NCBI GenBank assembly: GCA_000238815.2 | Contig: AFXB01000004.1 | Location: 1-64,000 of the forward strand | DNA: 64,000 nucleotides | DNA from: SAR116 cluster alpha proteobacterium HIMB100 | GTDB lineage: Bacteria; Pseudomonadota; Alphaproteobacteria; Puniceispirillales; Puniceispirillaceae | Direction: 5' to 3' | Shown here: in pieces, positions 1 to 9,538 of the stretch | How the letters are laid out: each line of letters opens with the position of its first letter | How positions within the stretch are numbered: the first letter of the stretch is position 1 | Notes under the pieces: generated by a model | What the model was told of the DNA's origin: nothing | Seen by the model: only the letters and a program-made list of their open reading frames with translations | Database searches by the model: none | Position numbers and translations under genes: made by a program

Positions 1-1
1 C

Positions 2-1912
2 TTTGCGACAGTAGGTTTTCAGGATGGCAACTCAACAGTATCAGAAGAAGATGGAAGCCATGATGTGGTTGTTAATTTATCATCCCCGTCGTCAACAAAT
101 GTTATAGTCAATTATGAGGTGAGTGGAAGTTCGCAAATTGGAATTGATCATACATTAAATGATGGAGCCATAACAATTATTCCCGGTGATTTAAGTGGTG
201 TAATCTCTATTCCTTCAATACTTGATGATGCAGATTATGAGGCTGATGAAACTGTTGTAATTACTATATTTGACGTGAGTGGTGCTCTGCTCAGTTCACA
301 ACATGCGATTCATGAAGTCACTATTTCGGATAACGAAGCTGGCCCAAATGTCCAGTTTGAATCACCAGTATCAAGTAGCCAAGAGGGTGATGCTGTTCCG
401 CAAATTAACTTGCGACTCTCTACTCCTTCATTCACAGATACGACCGTGAATTATACGATCACGGGGACTGCACAAGGTGGGGGCGTAGACCATAATGCCA
501 CCGATGGTGCCGTGATAATACCTATAGGTCAGACAGAGGCATCCATTCCCATCACAGGCATTACGGCTGATGGTATAGTTGAAGACGACGAGACAGTAAT
601 AATTACGATAAATTCAGTTAGCAACGCAGCTATAGGTGCTTTGTCAACACATACTCACACTATTGAAGGTGAACTTCAGACGGTAATGGCTGTGATGGAG
701 GAAGCAGAAGAAGCGCTGCAGGAGGTTGCGGATCAGCTTGCACAAGACCGTGGTTCAGATATGATCGCCGCTTCACAGAATTTGATAAAGACAAGCTTGG
801 ATAATTTAATTTCTAATATTCAAATTGGGACTGGGAACACTGGACAGGAAAATACTGCAAGCGGACCCGGTGGAAGTAGTGCCAGCCAGGGTTTTGATTC
901 AAATACTAGCGATCCTCATTTGCGTATGCGACGTGATTTAGTTGACGCTATTTCTATGTTAAATGCCGAAGCAGATGATTTCGGATATAAAATGGAATTT
1001 GGTTACGATTTGAACATGCCTCTGATAGATGACAAGCAATCAATTATTTCAAAGATTGCTTTTAGGAGCTCAAAACAGAAAGATGGTCCGAAGGCGTTTA
1101 GACTAATTGGGAGTGTTGCTTTAGAGAAAAGAAATGAAGATTCAACATCTGCAGTTGGAAAGTTTTTGCACTTTTCTAGAGAAGTAGCCGACTTTGAGAC
1201 AATCTACAAAGGAAAGAAAAACACTCGGTCTCTAGCTGCGGGGATATACGATGTATATCGCCCATCTGAGGACATGATGACCTCTTTCTATTTGACAGCT
1301 GGTATCAGTGATAATGATCTTAAGCTTAAAAAAGGCAGCATTAACCTTGATAGCAAATATCTAAGTTATCAAGGCCAATTTGGAATATCGGCTGCAAAAA
1401 CAGTTAGGCAACGAGATCGGTTATTTAACACGCAAATTTCAATCGATGTTTACGCGGATTACCAGTCTGGACATAAGATGGCAGTAACCTCAGGATTATC
1501 AAGATTCAATAGACTTGTGGACGGGAAACTTAGTTACGAACTTCTATTTTCATTAGAGCCAAAGACAACCTTCATTTTTGATACAGATGATACAGCACTT
1601 CCTTACTTGTTCGTTGCATCACCTGTCGTAAAATGTGGCGTCGGTTCTATGAAAAGCTCATGTGGCGGCGGGACCTCTTTTAATCTTTCGAGACAACTCG
1701 CTAACGACCGAGGAAACTGGGCGTTTGGCTATTCCTTTGATATGTATCGTGGTACCACTTCTCACGAAATAATGATGAACCTGAGAAGAAATGCATACCA
1801 AAATGATAATATTCAAACGGCAATTGAATTCGGTGCTAACGAGAATGCTAGCACTTCGAAAGATACACCTATAAATTATTTTGTGAACTCAAAACTAAGT
1901 GTGCGTTTCTAG
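2..1912 (+). CDS. Calx-beta repeat surface protein with C-terminal beta-barrel (5' end missing)
   Basis: The reading frame is open to the left edge of the window, so the gene starts outside it and about 636 residues are visible. Two Calx-beta type repeats are seen, at about residues 1-115 and 135-225. They carry the V-F/E-G-D and acidic D-E-T-V-I-I-T-I signatures of these Ca-binding beta-sandwich modules. A short Glu/Ala-rich helix (about 230-280) and a Gly/Ser-rich linker follow. The last 300 residues alternate hydrophobic and polar residues, are rich in aromatics and end in Phe, as in outer-membrane beta-barrels of autotransporters. I infer a surface adhesin or autotransporter. The gene is visibly AT-richer than the genes after 3 kb and lies next to an integrase, which suggests acquired DNA. 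The barrel assignment is by pattern only. Confidence 0.72.
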   Translation, partial: FATVGFQDGNSTVSEEDGSHDVVVNLSSPSSTNVIVNYEVSGSSQIGIDHTLNDGAITIIPGDLSGVISIPSILDDADYEADETVVITIFDVSGALLSSQHAIHEVTISDNEAGPNVQFESPVSSSQEGDAVPQINLRLSTPSFTDTTVNYTITGTAQGGGVDHNATDGAVIIPIGQTEASIPITGITADGIVEDDETVIITINSVSNAAIGALSTHTHTIEGELQTVMAVMEEAEEALQEVADQLAQDRGSDMIAASQNLIKTSLDNLISNIQIGTGNTGQENTASGPGGSSASQGFDSNTSDPHLRMRRDLVDAISMLNAEADDFGYKMEFGYDLNMPLIDDKQSIISKIAFRSSKQKDGPKAFRLIGSVALEKRNEDSTSAVGKFLHFSREVADFETIYKGKKNTRSLAAGIYDVYRPSEDMMTSFYLTAGISDNDLKLKKGSINLDSKYLSYQGQFGISAAKTVRQRDRLFNTQISIDVYADYQSGHKMAVTSGLSRFNRLVDGKLSYELLFSLEPKTTFIFDTDDTALPYLFVASPVVKCGVGSMKSSCGGGTSFNLSRQLANDRGNWAFGYSFDMYRGTTSHEIMMNLRRNAYQNDNIQTAIEFGANENASTSKDTPINYFVNSKLSVRF

Positions 1913-2024
1913 CGATATGCATATTAGGTTTGGATAAAAATAACAAACAAATGCCTCTTCACCTCTTTTTTTGAAGCCAGCTTGTTTAATTGACCACCGG
2001 GGGTATGATTATGTGACGGGAATC

Positions 2025-2999
2025 TTAACTTAACTTCATCAAGACGTTTTCTGGTTTTATATGGGTGTATCTAAACAGCATCCTTGGGTCTTTATGACCT
2101 GAAATTATAGCCACTTCAGGCATAGATAAACCCATCTCAAAAAATCTGCTTACAGCTTCATGTCTCAGGTCATGAAAACGCAAGTCACTCAAGTTAGCCC
2201 GAGACCGAAGCCTATCCCAAGCGAGCCTAAAAGCGTTATCAGTGACGGGAAAAGGGCGTGTTAGTTGCTTTGCGTACTGTTCCTCTAAAACTTTTGATGC
2301 TTTGCTAGATAGAGGCACATCTCTCGATGAGCCATTCTTAGTTAGTGGTAGGTGAACTATACGAGCGTCAAGAGCGACATTGCTCCAACTTATGTTCAGC
2401 ATCTCACTCCGTCTCATGCCTGTTTCGATAGCAAAAACTACCAGCGGCCAGATGTGTGGGTTTTGGGTGAGACGTGCAGCTTTCTCAAGCTTCTCAAATT
2501 CCCCAGAATTTAATCTTCTGTCTCTAGGTTTGGAGGATGAGGGAAGCTCAACTTTGTCTACAGGATTGGAAGATAGCATTAATCCCCATTCATTAATAGC
2601 TAATCTGATGCAGTGTCTTATTAGAATAAGGTCGTATTGACAGGTTCTAGGCCCATCTAGAAGTCTTCTGTCTCTAAACCTTGCGAGTATCTGAGAAGAC
2701 AGCCTATCTAGCTGATAGCCGCTGATATCGTCCCGAATTAGCCTCTTGAGGCGTCGTCTTTCAACATCCGCCCCACGCTTGGAAGGCGTAATCTCACTAA
2801 GATAACGCTCAAAAAGCTCACCCAGTGTTACTTCAGATGGGCTAAGACAACCAAAGGTGCCACTTTCAATGGCCGTCTCCTGTGCTAGCGACCATCTTAG
2901 AGCAGCGGATTTAGTGGAGAAGGATTTAGCCGTTGTCCCAATACTCTTATGTCTAACAATTGCTTGCCATTTTTTTCCACGTCTACGAATAGTTGCCAC
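2025..2999 (-). CDS. tyrosine-type recombinase/integrase
   Basis: This 324-residue site-specific recombinase of the phage integrase family has an N-terminal SAM-like DNA-binding part (about 55-150) and a C-terminal catalytic domain. The catalytic set is visible: Arg in ETGMRRSE, H-x-x-R in HDLRHE, His in SGHKDP and the nucleophile Tyr in FRYTH. It starts at a GTG preceded by a strong AGGAGG ribosome binding site. The gene start lies 63 bases from the 5' end of a tRNA gene, so it probably marks the edge of an integrated element that extends leftward and includes the AT-rich surface protein. No duplicated tRNA end was found to define attachment sites. Confidence 0.93.
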   Translation of the reverse strand: MATIRRRGKKWQAIVRHKSIGTTAKSFSTKSAALRWSLAQETAIESGTFGCLSPSEVTLGELFERYLSEITPSKRGADVERRRLKRLIRDDISGYQLDRLSSQILARFRDRRLLDGPRTCQYDLILIRHCIRLAINEWGLMLSSNPVDKVELPSSSKPRDRRLNSGEFEKLEKAARLTQNPHIWPLVVFAIETGMRRSEMLNISWSNVALDARIVHLPLTKNGSSRDVPLSSKASKVLEEQYAKQLTRPFPVTDNAFRLAWDRLRSRANLSDLRFHDLRHEAVSRFFEMGLSMPEVAIISGHKDPRMLFRYTHIKPENVLMKLS

Positions 3000-3062
3000 T
3001 TAAACCTCCTTAAGTGACACAGGAGTGACGAGGTTAAATTAAGCAAAGAAAAACTGAGGAAT

Positions 3063-3136
3063 GGCGGAGTAGCTCAGGTGGTTAGAGCAGCGGAATCATA
3101 ATCCGCGTGTCGGGGGTTCGAGTCCCTCCTCCGCTA
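3063..3136 (+). tRNA. tRNA with CAT anticodon (elongator Met, or Ile2)
   Basis: A full cloverleaf can be drawn. The 7-bp acceptor GGCGGAG pairs with CTCCGCT (last pair G-T). The D arm is GCTC/GAGC, the anticodon stem GCGGA/TCCGC with loop ATCATAA, and the T arm GGGGG/CCCTC with loop TTCGAGT. The discriminator is A and CCA is not encoded. The anticodon CAT with this non-initiator acceptor indicates elongator tRNA-Met; a lysidine-modified tRNA-Ile cannot be excluded by eye. Confidence 0.93.
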
Positions 3137-3175
3137 ACATTTATCCCTTGGTCCGTCTGTGCTGAGACCCGTTCA

Positions 3176-4594
3176 TCATGCCCCGAGGATAGCTTTCACT
3201 TCCAAGAACTCTTCAAGGCCCCATTCAGCCTTTTCACGTCCGTTACCGGATTGCTTGTAACCCCCAAATGGCGCATCTGCGCCGCCTGAGCCATAATTGA
3301 TATGCACCTGGCCGGCACGCAACCGCCTTGCGATTGATGTCAGCTCATTCTTATTTTGCCCTGAGACATAAGCCGCAAGTCCGTATTCCGTGTCATTGGC
3401 AATAGATACTGCATCATCAATATCATCATAGGTAATCATTGATAGAACCGGACCAAATATTTCTTCTTGTGCGATGGTCATTTCATTTTTGACATCACCA
3501 AAAATTGTAGGCTTAGCAAAATAACCCTTATTCAGCCCGTCTGGCTTGCCCGTGCCCCCAGCCAACAGAATCGCGCCTTCTTCAATGCCAGCTTCAATCA
3601 GGTTTTGCACCTTTTCAAACTGAATGTCGCTGACAAGGGGACCAATAACTGTACCCTCATTCTTGGGGTCACCAACGACAGCGCTTTCGGCTGCCTTTTT
3701 TGCGATCGCATATGCCTGTTCCTTGCGGTTGGCAGGAACCAGCATTCTGGTCGGCGCATTACAAGACTGGCCCGTATTATTCATACATAGGCTGACCCCT
3801 TTGTTGATTGAGGATTCAAATTCATCGTCATCAAGGATAATGTTTGCAGATTTGCCACCCAATTCCTGGCTGACGCGTTTTACACTTTCAGCTGAAGCTT
3901 TCGCGACAGCAACGCCGCCGCGCGTAGAGCCAGTGAATGACATCATATCGATATCAGGATGTGCAGACATTGCCTCGCCGACCACAGGTCCCATCCCGTT
4001 TACAAGATTAAACACGCCGGCGGGCACTTTAGCCTCATCAAGTATTTCAGCAATGATCAGGGATGATAAGGGGGCGATTTCAGAAGGCTTCAAAATTGCA
4101 GTACAGCCAGATGCGAGGCATGGTGCCAGCTTTGATACAACCTGATTAACAGGCCAATTCCAAGGTGTAATCAGGCCACACACGCCAATCGGTTCATGTC
4201 TGATGATAAACTCATCATGTGTGTATTCAAATTCATGTGTGCTGAGCGAACGAATAGCTGCTTTGAGATGGGCAAGACCGACCATCGCCTGTGCCCCTTT
4301 GGCCAGATAGCTTGGCGCACCCATTTCGGTTTGTATGGCATCGGCAACGTCATCAACACGTTTTTTGTAAATTTCTCTTATGGTCGTCAGCAAATCTATC
4401 CGCTGTTGCACTGGTGTTTGTGCATAGGCCTCAAAAGCACGGCGGGCAGCAGCCACAGCCCGGTCAACATCTTCGCTGCTGCCAAGTGATATTGTGGCGA
4501 CAATGTCTTCTGTGGCGGGATTGATGACATCAAGTGTTTCAGCGTGAGAAGGGCTAACCCATTTTCCGTCAATATAAAATTGAAGCTTGTCCAT
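3176..4594 (-). CDS. NAD(P)-dependent aldehyde dehydrogenase
   Basis: This 472-residue class I/II aldehyde dehydrogenase oxidises an aldehyde to the carboxylic acid with NAD(P). The motifs are all present: TPWNWP, the cofactor loop SFTGSTRGG, the general base Glu in QELGGKSAN, the nucleophile Cys in NNTGQSCNAPTR and EEIFGPVL near the C-terminus. The ATG has a clear AGGGGAG ribosome binding site. It lies 92 bases downstream of livF in the same direction, so it may be read through from the liv operon. An AT-rich TATAAT-like stretch in the gap could also give it its own promoter. The substrate is not evident. Confidence 0.92.
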   Translation of the reverse strand: MDKLQFYIDGKWVSPSHAETLDVINPATEDIVATISLGSSEDVDRAVAAARRAFEAYAQTPVQQRIDLLTTIREIYKKRVDDVADAIQTEMGAPSYLAKGAQAMVGLAHLKAAIRSLSTHEFEYTHDEFIIRHEPIGVCGLITPWNWPVNQVVSKLAPCLASGCTAILKPSEIAPLSSLIIAEILDEAKVPAGVFNLVNGMGPVVGEAMSAHPDIDMMSFTGSTRGGVAVAKASAESVKRVSQELGGKSANIILDDDEFESSINKGVSLCMNNTGQSCNAPTRMLVPANRKEQAYAIAKKAAESAVVGDPKNEGTVIGPLVSDIQFEKVQNLIEAGIEEGAILLAGGTGKPDGLNKGYFAKPTIFGDVKNEMTIAQEEIFGPVLSMITYDDIDDAVSIANDTEYGLAAYVSGQNKNELTSIARRLRAGQVHINYGSGGADAPFGGYKQSGNGREKAEWGLEEFLEVKAILGA

Positions 4595-4686
4595 AACGAC
4601 TCCCCTTATCTCTTATTTTGCTATCTTGATGTGATACTGCCTTTTATACAGTACTATATTATAATGTTGAGGCTGTATCTGCCAGC

Positions 4687-5391
4687 TCAGATCCCTAGAT
4701 ATTTGTTGATTGTCTCTGGTGCGTCAAGAAGCTCAGCTGAATTTCCCTGCCAGGCGACCTTACCCTTATCCAGAATATAATGACGGTCCGCTAGCCGTGC
4801 GATTGCCCTGATATCTTTATCTACGATCAGGATAGACTGGCCTTGTGTCTTGAGCTGGTCAAGGCACGCCCATATTTGTTTGCGGATCAGAGGGGCCAGC
4901 CCTTCGGTTGCCTCATCAAGGATCAGCAGTTTTGGATTTGTGATTAAGGCACGACCAATGGCTAACATTTGCTGCTCGCCCCCAGACAGATGATTGCCAT
5001 TATGCTCAAGCCTTTCTTGAAGGCGGGGAAACAGCTCAAGCACGCTTTTATATGTCCATTCATATTCGCTGTCACCTTGTGCCGGTCGGAAGAAGGTTTT
5101 CAGATTTTCGGCAACAGATAAATTTGGAAAGATTAACCGGCCTTCTGGTACAAGACCGAAACCGGCACGGGCGATTTGAAAACTTTCCACATGCTGATCT
5201 GTTTTTCCAAAGCGAATAATCTGGCCTGACTGAACCGGTAGCTGACCCATAATTGTGCGGATGGTTGTGGTTTTCCCCATGCCGTTGCGCCCCATCAGAG
5301 ACACACATTCCCCCTTTTCGACCTGGATAGACAAGTTAAACAGCACCTGTCCTGCGCCATACCCGGCACTGACCTTATCCAAAATCAGCAT
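4687..5391 (-). CDS. livF: Liv-type ABC transporter ATP-binding protein LivF
   Basis: Second ATPase of a branched-chain amino acid type (HAAT family) importer. The Walker A is GRNGMGKTT, the signature LSGGEQQ and the Walker B LLILDEA, in about 234 residues, normal for LivF. I prefer the ATG at 5391, which has GAGG six bases upstream. An in-frame ATG at 5403 has a poorer site. Either way the start lies inside the 3' end of livG, so the two are translationally coupled. The substrate need not be an amino acid. Confidence 0.92.
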   Translation of the reverse strand: MLILDKVSAGYGAGQVLFNLSIQVEKGECVSLMGRNGMGKTTTIRTIMGQLPVQSGQIIRFGKTDQHVESFQIARAGFGLVPEGRLIFPNLSVAENLKTFFRPAQGDSEYEWTYKSVLELFPRLQERLEHNGNHLSGGEQQMLAIGRALITNPKLLILDEATEGLAPLIRKQIWACLDQLKTQGQSILIVDKDIRAIARLADRHYILDKGKVAWQGNSAELLDAPETINKYLGI

Positions 5392-6142
5392 GATCGTCCT
5401 CATTACCTAAATAGGCTTCACGTACGGCTTTGTTTTTGCTGATCTGTTCTGGGGGCCCGCTGGCAATCGCTTCACCCTCAACAAGCACAGTAATTCTGTC
5501 GGCGAGGGCAAACACCGCATCCATGTCATGTTCAATAAGAAGAATGCCGTGATCTTTTCGTAAACCTTTGATGATTTTTGTCATATGTTGGCTTTCTTCT
5601 GCTCCGGCTCCGGCCAGAGGCTCGTCAAGCAATAACAGGGCAGGGGTGTATGCGATAGCCAATGCAAGTTCAAGAAGGCGGCGTTCACCATGCGCTATGT
5701 TGGCAACAAGGCGATCTGTATTTTTGTTCAAGCCAACATGGCTTAAAATTTGTTCTGCCCCTGAGATAAGTTCTGGATCGCTGAAAGCAGGCGCAAAAAA
5801 CCGAAAGGCCTCACCCCGCCGTGCTTGTTCAGCAATGATTGCATTTTCCAGGACTGTGAACCCAAGCAGAACATTGCTGATCTGAAATGATCTGCCAATG
5901 CCGCTTCTGACCCGTTGCACGATCGGCTGTGTGGTGATGGCTTCACCAGATAAGAGGATTTCACCTGCGTCAGGGGTTTCTGTCCCATAAATCTGTTTAA
6001 TCAATGTGGTTTTGCCAGCACCATTTGGACCAATAAGCGCATGAATTTCACCGTGCTCAACGGTTAAGCTGACATCGCGTGTGGCATGTAAGGCCCCAAA
6101 ATATTTATTGATTGATCTGAGCTCTAGAATGGGAGCAGTCAT
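5375..6142 (-). CDS. livG: Liv-type ABC transporter ATP-binding protein LivG
   Basis: First ATPase of the HAAT importer, 255 residues. Walker A GPNGAGKTT, a Q-loop region with FQ in IGRSFQISN, the Walker B LLLLDEPLAG and the H-loop LLIEHDMD are visible. The signature region is NIAHGERRLLELA, the variant usual in LivG proteins. The start overlaps the livM stop by 4 bases (ATGA), showing an operon with translational coupling. Confidence 0.93.
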   Translation of the reverse strand: MTAPILELRSINKYFGALHATRDVSLTVEHGEIHALIGPNGAGKTTLIKQIYGTETPDAGEILLSGEAITTQPIVQRVRSGIGRSFQISNVLLGFTVLENAIIAEQARRGEAFRFFAPAFSDPELISGAEQILSHVGLNKNTDRLVANIAHGERRLLELALAIAYTPALLLLDEPLAGAGAEESQHMTKIIKGLRKDHGILLIEHDMDAVFALADRITVLVEGEAIASGPPEQISKNKAVREAYLGNEDDHADFG

Positions 6143-7143
6143 TTTGCGTCCCCGCGATATAAGGCCATGATGCGAAGTTTATTGAAAGCCCCCATCACCC
6201 CGCCCTTGGTAAACAACACAACAGCAACCAGAAGAGGGCCAAATATAATCATCCAGTTTTCGGTATAGTCTGGCGCGATAATGTGAAGCAGTTCTGGTAA
6301 AAATTCCTCAAGCAGAAAAAATACAATCGCCCCAATAAGCGGCCCAGATAAATAGGTCAGCCCGCCCAAAACAACTACAATCATCAGTTCACCTGACCGT
6401 GACCAATGCATAATATCTGGTGACACATATTCTTGCCAACTGGCAAACAGAACTCCGGCCAGTCCGCAAATTGCTGCGGATATGATATAGGCTGTCATTT
6501 TGTAACGCAGGGGTGCCAGACCCATAGCCTCAATTCGTGATTCATTATCCTTAATACCCTGCAGGACAACGCCAAAACGCGAATTGATCACTAACATCAA
6601 AACTATGCTGATTATCAACAGGCAGCTCCAAATCAGATAGTAGAGCCGCAACGGTTCCCACAGATCGATAATGAAGAATTCCGCTCTTTCCACACCCATA
6701 CCATCGTCACCGCCGAACAACTCTAAACTGACGAAAAAGAAATACAGCATCTGCGCGAAGGCTAGCGTGATCATAATGAAATAAATGCCCTTTGTTCGCA
6801 GGGCCAAAAAACCAATCAGAACTCCTAAGCCTGCACAAACAAATACAGCAATGAGAATATGAAGCCAGCCATTATCCAGCCCACAAAACTGGCTGATTCC
6901 AACACAATAGGCGCCAATACCAATAAATGCTGCATGCCCGAATGAGACCATGCCGCCAAATCCCAACACCAGATTCAGCCCCATTGCGGCCATTCCCAGA
7001 AGCATTATCCTCATGGCAACATCATTCCAGAACGGTAAATCTGCCAGGCTGGTATAAATGGGAAACAACCCAAATAAGGCCAACAATATCAATAATGAAG
7101 GAGAGCGGGTCATGAGTGCGGTTATGGTCTTCAGGGTCTGCAT
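6139..7143 (-). CDS. livM: Liv-type ABC transporter permease LivM
   Basis: Integral membrane permease, 334 residues with about ten hydrophobic segments. The LivM signatures are GLNLVLGFGGMVSFGHAAF near residue 60 and GIKDNESRIEAMG, the cytoplasmic loop that contacts the ATPases, near residue 200. It lies between livH (4-base gap) and livG (4-base overlap), and with LivH would form the membrane channel of the importer. Confidence 0.93.
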   Translation of the reverse strand: MQTLKTITALMTRSPSLLILLALFGLFPIYTSLADLPFWNDVAMRIMLLGMAAMGLNLVLGFGGMVSFGHAAFIGIGAYCVGISQFCGLDNGWLHILIAVFVCAGLGVLIGFLALRTKGIYFIMITLAFAQMLYFFFVSLELFGGDDGMGVERAEFFIIDLWEPLRLYYLIWSCLLIISIVLMLVINSRFGVVLQGIKDNESRIEAMGLAPLRYKMTAYIISAAICGLAGVLFASWQEYVSPDIMHWSRSGELMIVVVLGGLTYLSGPLIGAIVFFLLEEFLPELLHIIAPDYTENWMIIFGPLLVAVVLFTKGGVMGAFNKLRIMALYRGDAK

Positions 7144-7147
7144 CTGA

Positions 7148-8068
7148 TCACCCCTTTGGCGGAAACAGGCCAGTTGGCTTGAATACCAGTATCACAGCCA
7201 TAAGAATATAAATCATCATCGAAGCCAGAGCTGGTCCGGCCCCGTCTGCAGCCGATTGCTCCATAAAACTGCGCAGCAATTCAGGCAGAAACACACGGCC
7301 AACTGTATCCACCAGACCCACAATGACGGCAGCAATAAATGCGCCGCGAACAGAGCCTATCCCCCCAATTATGATCACCACCAGTGAGAGGATTAATAGC
7401 GGTTCTCCCATGCCGGGTTCAACCACCGTCAGCGGGGCCAGCATCATGCCAGCGATCCCAGCAAGGCAAGCCCCAACTGAAAAAACAAAGCGGCGCAGCA
7501 TGTGGATGTTTACCCCAAGAGCAGCGGTCATATCCGCATTACTTGCACCTGCCCTGACCATCGCCCCAATCCGGGTTTTTGTCACCAGGACATAAATGCC
7601 TACGGCAATGGCAAACCCCACCATGATGACCAGAATTCGAAACATAGGGTAGGGGGTATCGGGGAGAATATACACGAAACCAGATAAGGATGGTGGCAAG
7701 TTTGAAAATAGCGCGGCCGGCCCAAACCCAATCCGGGTAAGTTCATTGAAAAACAGGATTAACCCGAATGTGGCCAATACCTGTTCCATATGGTCACGTT
7801 TATATAAGTGTCGGATAATCAAAAATTCTAAAATATACCCGCTGGCAAAGGTCAGCGGTATAGCAAGCAAGATACCGAGATAGAAATTATTTGTTGCTAG
7901 TGTGATCGCTGTTGCCGTATAAGCTCCGACCATTACCTGGGCCCCATGTGCCAGAAACACAAGGTCCATGATGCCTAAGATCAGGGTCAGCCCTGCTGCC
8001 ACCAGAAATAAAGTGACACCGGATTGAATGCCGTTAAAAACCTGCTCCAACAAAAGCGTGATCGTCAT
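7148..8068 (-). CDS. livH: Liv-type ABC transporter permease LivH
   Basis: Integral membrane permease, 306 residues, with eight or so hydrophobic segments. The LivH signature LTLILGIMDLVFLAHG lies near residues 27-42, and GGIGSVRGAFIAAVIVG near residue 235. It follows livK after an 80-base gap that contains a strong hairpin, which would let the binding protein be made in excess over the permeases. Confidence 0.93.
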   Translation of the reverse strand: MTITLLLEQVFNGIQSGVTLFLVAAGLTLILGIMDLVFLAHGAQVMVGAYTATAITLATNNFYLGILLAIPLTFASGYILEFLIIRHLYKRDHMEQVLATFGLILFFNELTRIGFGPAALFSNLPPSLSGFVYILPDTPYPMFRILVIMVGFAIAVGIYVLVTKTRIGAMVRAGASNADMTAALGVNIHMLRRFVFSVGACLAGIAGMMLAPLTVVEPGMGEPLLILSLVVIIIGGIGSVRGAFIAAVIVGLVDTVGRVFLPELLRSFMEQSAADGAGPALASMMIYILMAVILVFKPTGLFPPKG

Positions 8069-8107
8069 TGAAGGCGGTGTCCAGAAAAAACCAGTGATGA
8101 AGAAAAT

Positions 8108-8135
8108 GGGTCAGCCTATACAAAAGAGCTGACCC
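8108..8135 (-). terminator. intercistronic hairpin between livK and livH
   Basis: A perfect 8-bp stem, GGGTCAGC and GCTGACCC, encloses a 12-base loop. On the minus strand it is followed by a moderately T-rich stretch (CATTTTCTTC). It sits between the binding-protein gene and its permease genes. I infer a partial terminator or mRNA-stabilising structure that raises livK expression over the rest of the operon. Confidence 0.6.
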
Positions 8136-8148
8136 GTTGATAGTGCGT

Positions 8149-9306
8149 TTAAAGCTTGCAATCTTTGGCGTAAACATCACCATGATTTTCCAGCACAGTA
8201 CCGATGACTTTTAGCGTGGCCACACCATCGCTATCCAACACGACCTCACGCAGATAAACATTTTGAATGGGGAACTGGTTTGTGTTCATTGCCAGAGGAC
8301 CTCGTGTGGTCGGAATATCCCCTTTAGCCAAAACTGACCGCATCGCTTCGGCGTCAGTGCTGTTTGCTTTTGAAATAGCATGGTCAATTGCCATCATTGT
8401 GTCATAGGCCTGTGCTGCATAAAACGAGGGATAAACCCCATATGTTGCTTTGTAATCACGCACAAATCTCTGGTTCATTTCATTATCCAGATCTGGTGAC
8501 CAGGTTTGGGTGCTGATTGTGCCCAGAGCGGTCTCTTTCAGAGCAGGAAGGGAAATGCCGTCAACAGCAAAAACGGTGTAGAGCTTGCTGACAGATTCCA
8601 TACCGCTTTGGTTCCATTGTTTTACAAAATTCACAGCCATGCCGCCGGGCTGGAAAATAAAGGTCGCTTCAGGATCTGCTGAACGCAAGGTTGACAATTC
8701 GGCCTGAAAGTCGCTCTGGCCAAGCTTTGTATATACTTCGCCGACGATTTCACCTTTGAAATGTCGCTTGAAACCGGTCAGCATATCTTTGCCTGCCTGA
8801 TAGTTTGGCGCCATCATATAAACAGACTTGATGCCTGCATCCTGCATATATTTACCCATTCCTTCTGAGGTTTGGTCATTCTGCCAGGACATAGATACAA
8901 AATTCTTATGACATTTTTCACCTGCCAGAGGTGAGGGGCCCGCGTTTGAACTGATCAGCAGAGTATCAGAGCGTGTGACCTGCTTATGAATGGCCATCAA
9001 TAGATTTGACCAGATCACGCCGGCAACAACATCTACCTTATCTCTTTTGATTAACCGGTTTGCCAGCTGCTTAGCCACATCAGGTTTACGCTGATCATCA
9101 ACGAAAATAACTTCCGCATCACGCCCGCCCAGCTTGCCGCCAGTATGTTCCATTGCCAGCTTTACACCATCTTGCATTTGTTTGCCGATGATACCTGCAG
9201 AGCCTGATAAAGTGGTCATATAGCCAACTTTTACAGTCTCAGCCTGAGCAAAACTTGCTGTCATCAGCAATGAGGCAGCCGCTGCTGCAAAAATTAAATG
9301 TCTCAT
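8149..9306 (-). CDS. livK: Liv-type ABC transporter periplasmic binding protein
   Basis: Periplasmic solute-binding protein of the type 1 (Leu/Ile/Val-BP) fold, 385 residues, with a signal peptide (residues 1-22, cleavage after AQA). The mature start VKVGYMTTLSGSAGIIG, and later VFVDDQRKPDVA and YDTMMAIDHA, are typical of the family. It is first in the livK-H-M-G-F operon, with an AGGGGAC ribosome binding site. The ligand is unclear; family members with this layout bind amino acids, amides, aromatic acids or short carboxylates. Confidence 0.92.
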   Translation of the reverse strand: MRHLIFAAAAASLLMTASFAQAETVKVGYMTTLSGSAGIIGKQMQDGVKLAMEHTGGKLGGRDAEVIFVDDQRKPDVAKQLANRLIKRDKVDVVAGVIWSNLLMAIHKQVTRSDTLLISSNAGPSPLAGEKCHKNFVSMSWQNDQTSEGMGKYMQDAGIKSVYMMAPNYQAGKDMLTGFKRHFKGEIVGEVYTKLGQSDFQAELSTLRSADPEATFIFQPGGMAVNFVKQWNQSGMESVSKLYTVFAVDGISLPALKETALGTISTQTWSPDLDNEMNQRFVRDYKATYGVYPSFYAAQAYDTMMAIDHAISKANSTDAEAMRSVLAKGDIPTTRGPLAMNTNQFPIQNVYLREVVLDSDGVATLKVIGTVLENHGDVYAKDCKL

Positions 9307-9538
9307 AAAGGTCCCCTTCCAGGCGCTGTGCCGAGCTGGCAGCTATTCGCTTGCCACTTTACTCTGTCTTTGACTGGACTCCCTCAGGCGGCATGCAGTG
9401 TGGCTGTGGGTGACCAATCGACGAAAATTACAACCCACCACTATAATCGGGTGGTAGAAAATCACAATGAAAATCTAACAAATTCTGGTGCATCGCGAGC
9501 AGTGTTTCTGCCGGGCCGTACAGCCATTTTGTTGGCGG

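Noticed and set aside
4196-4524. Long plus-strand frames inside the aldehyde dehydrogenase gene, and similar antisense frames across the window
   Set aside because: They are antisense to well-supported genes, lack ribosome binding sites and family motifs, and have unnatural composition.
4630-4660. Short dyad TACTG/CAGTA with a TATAAT-like stretch upstream of the aldehyde dehydrogenase gene
   Set aside because: The arms are only 5 bp and no matching -35 was found, so it is not listed as a promoter or operator.
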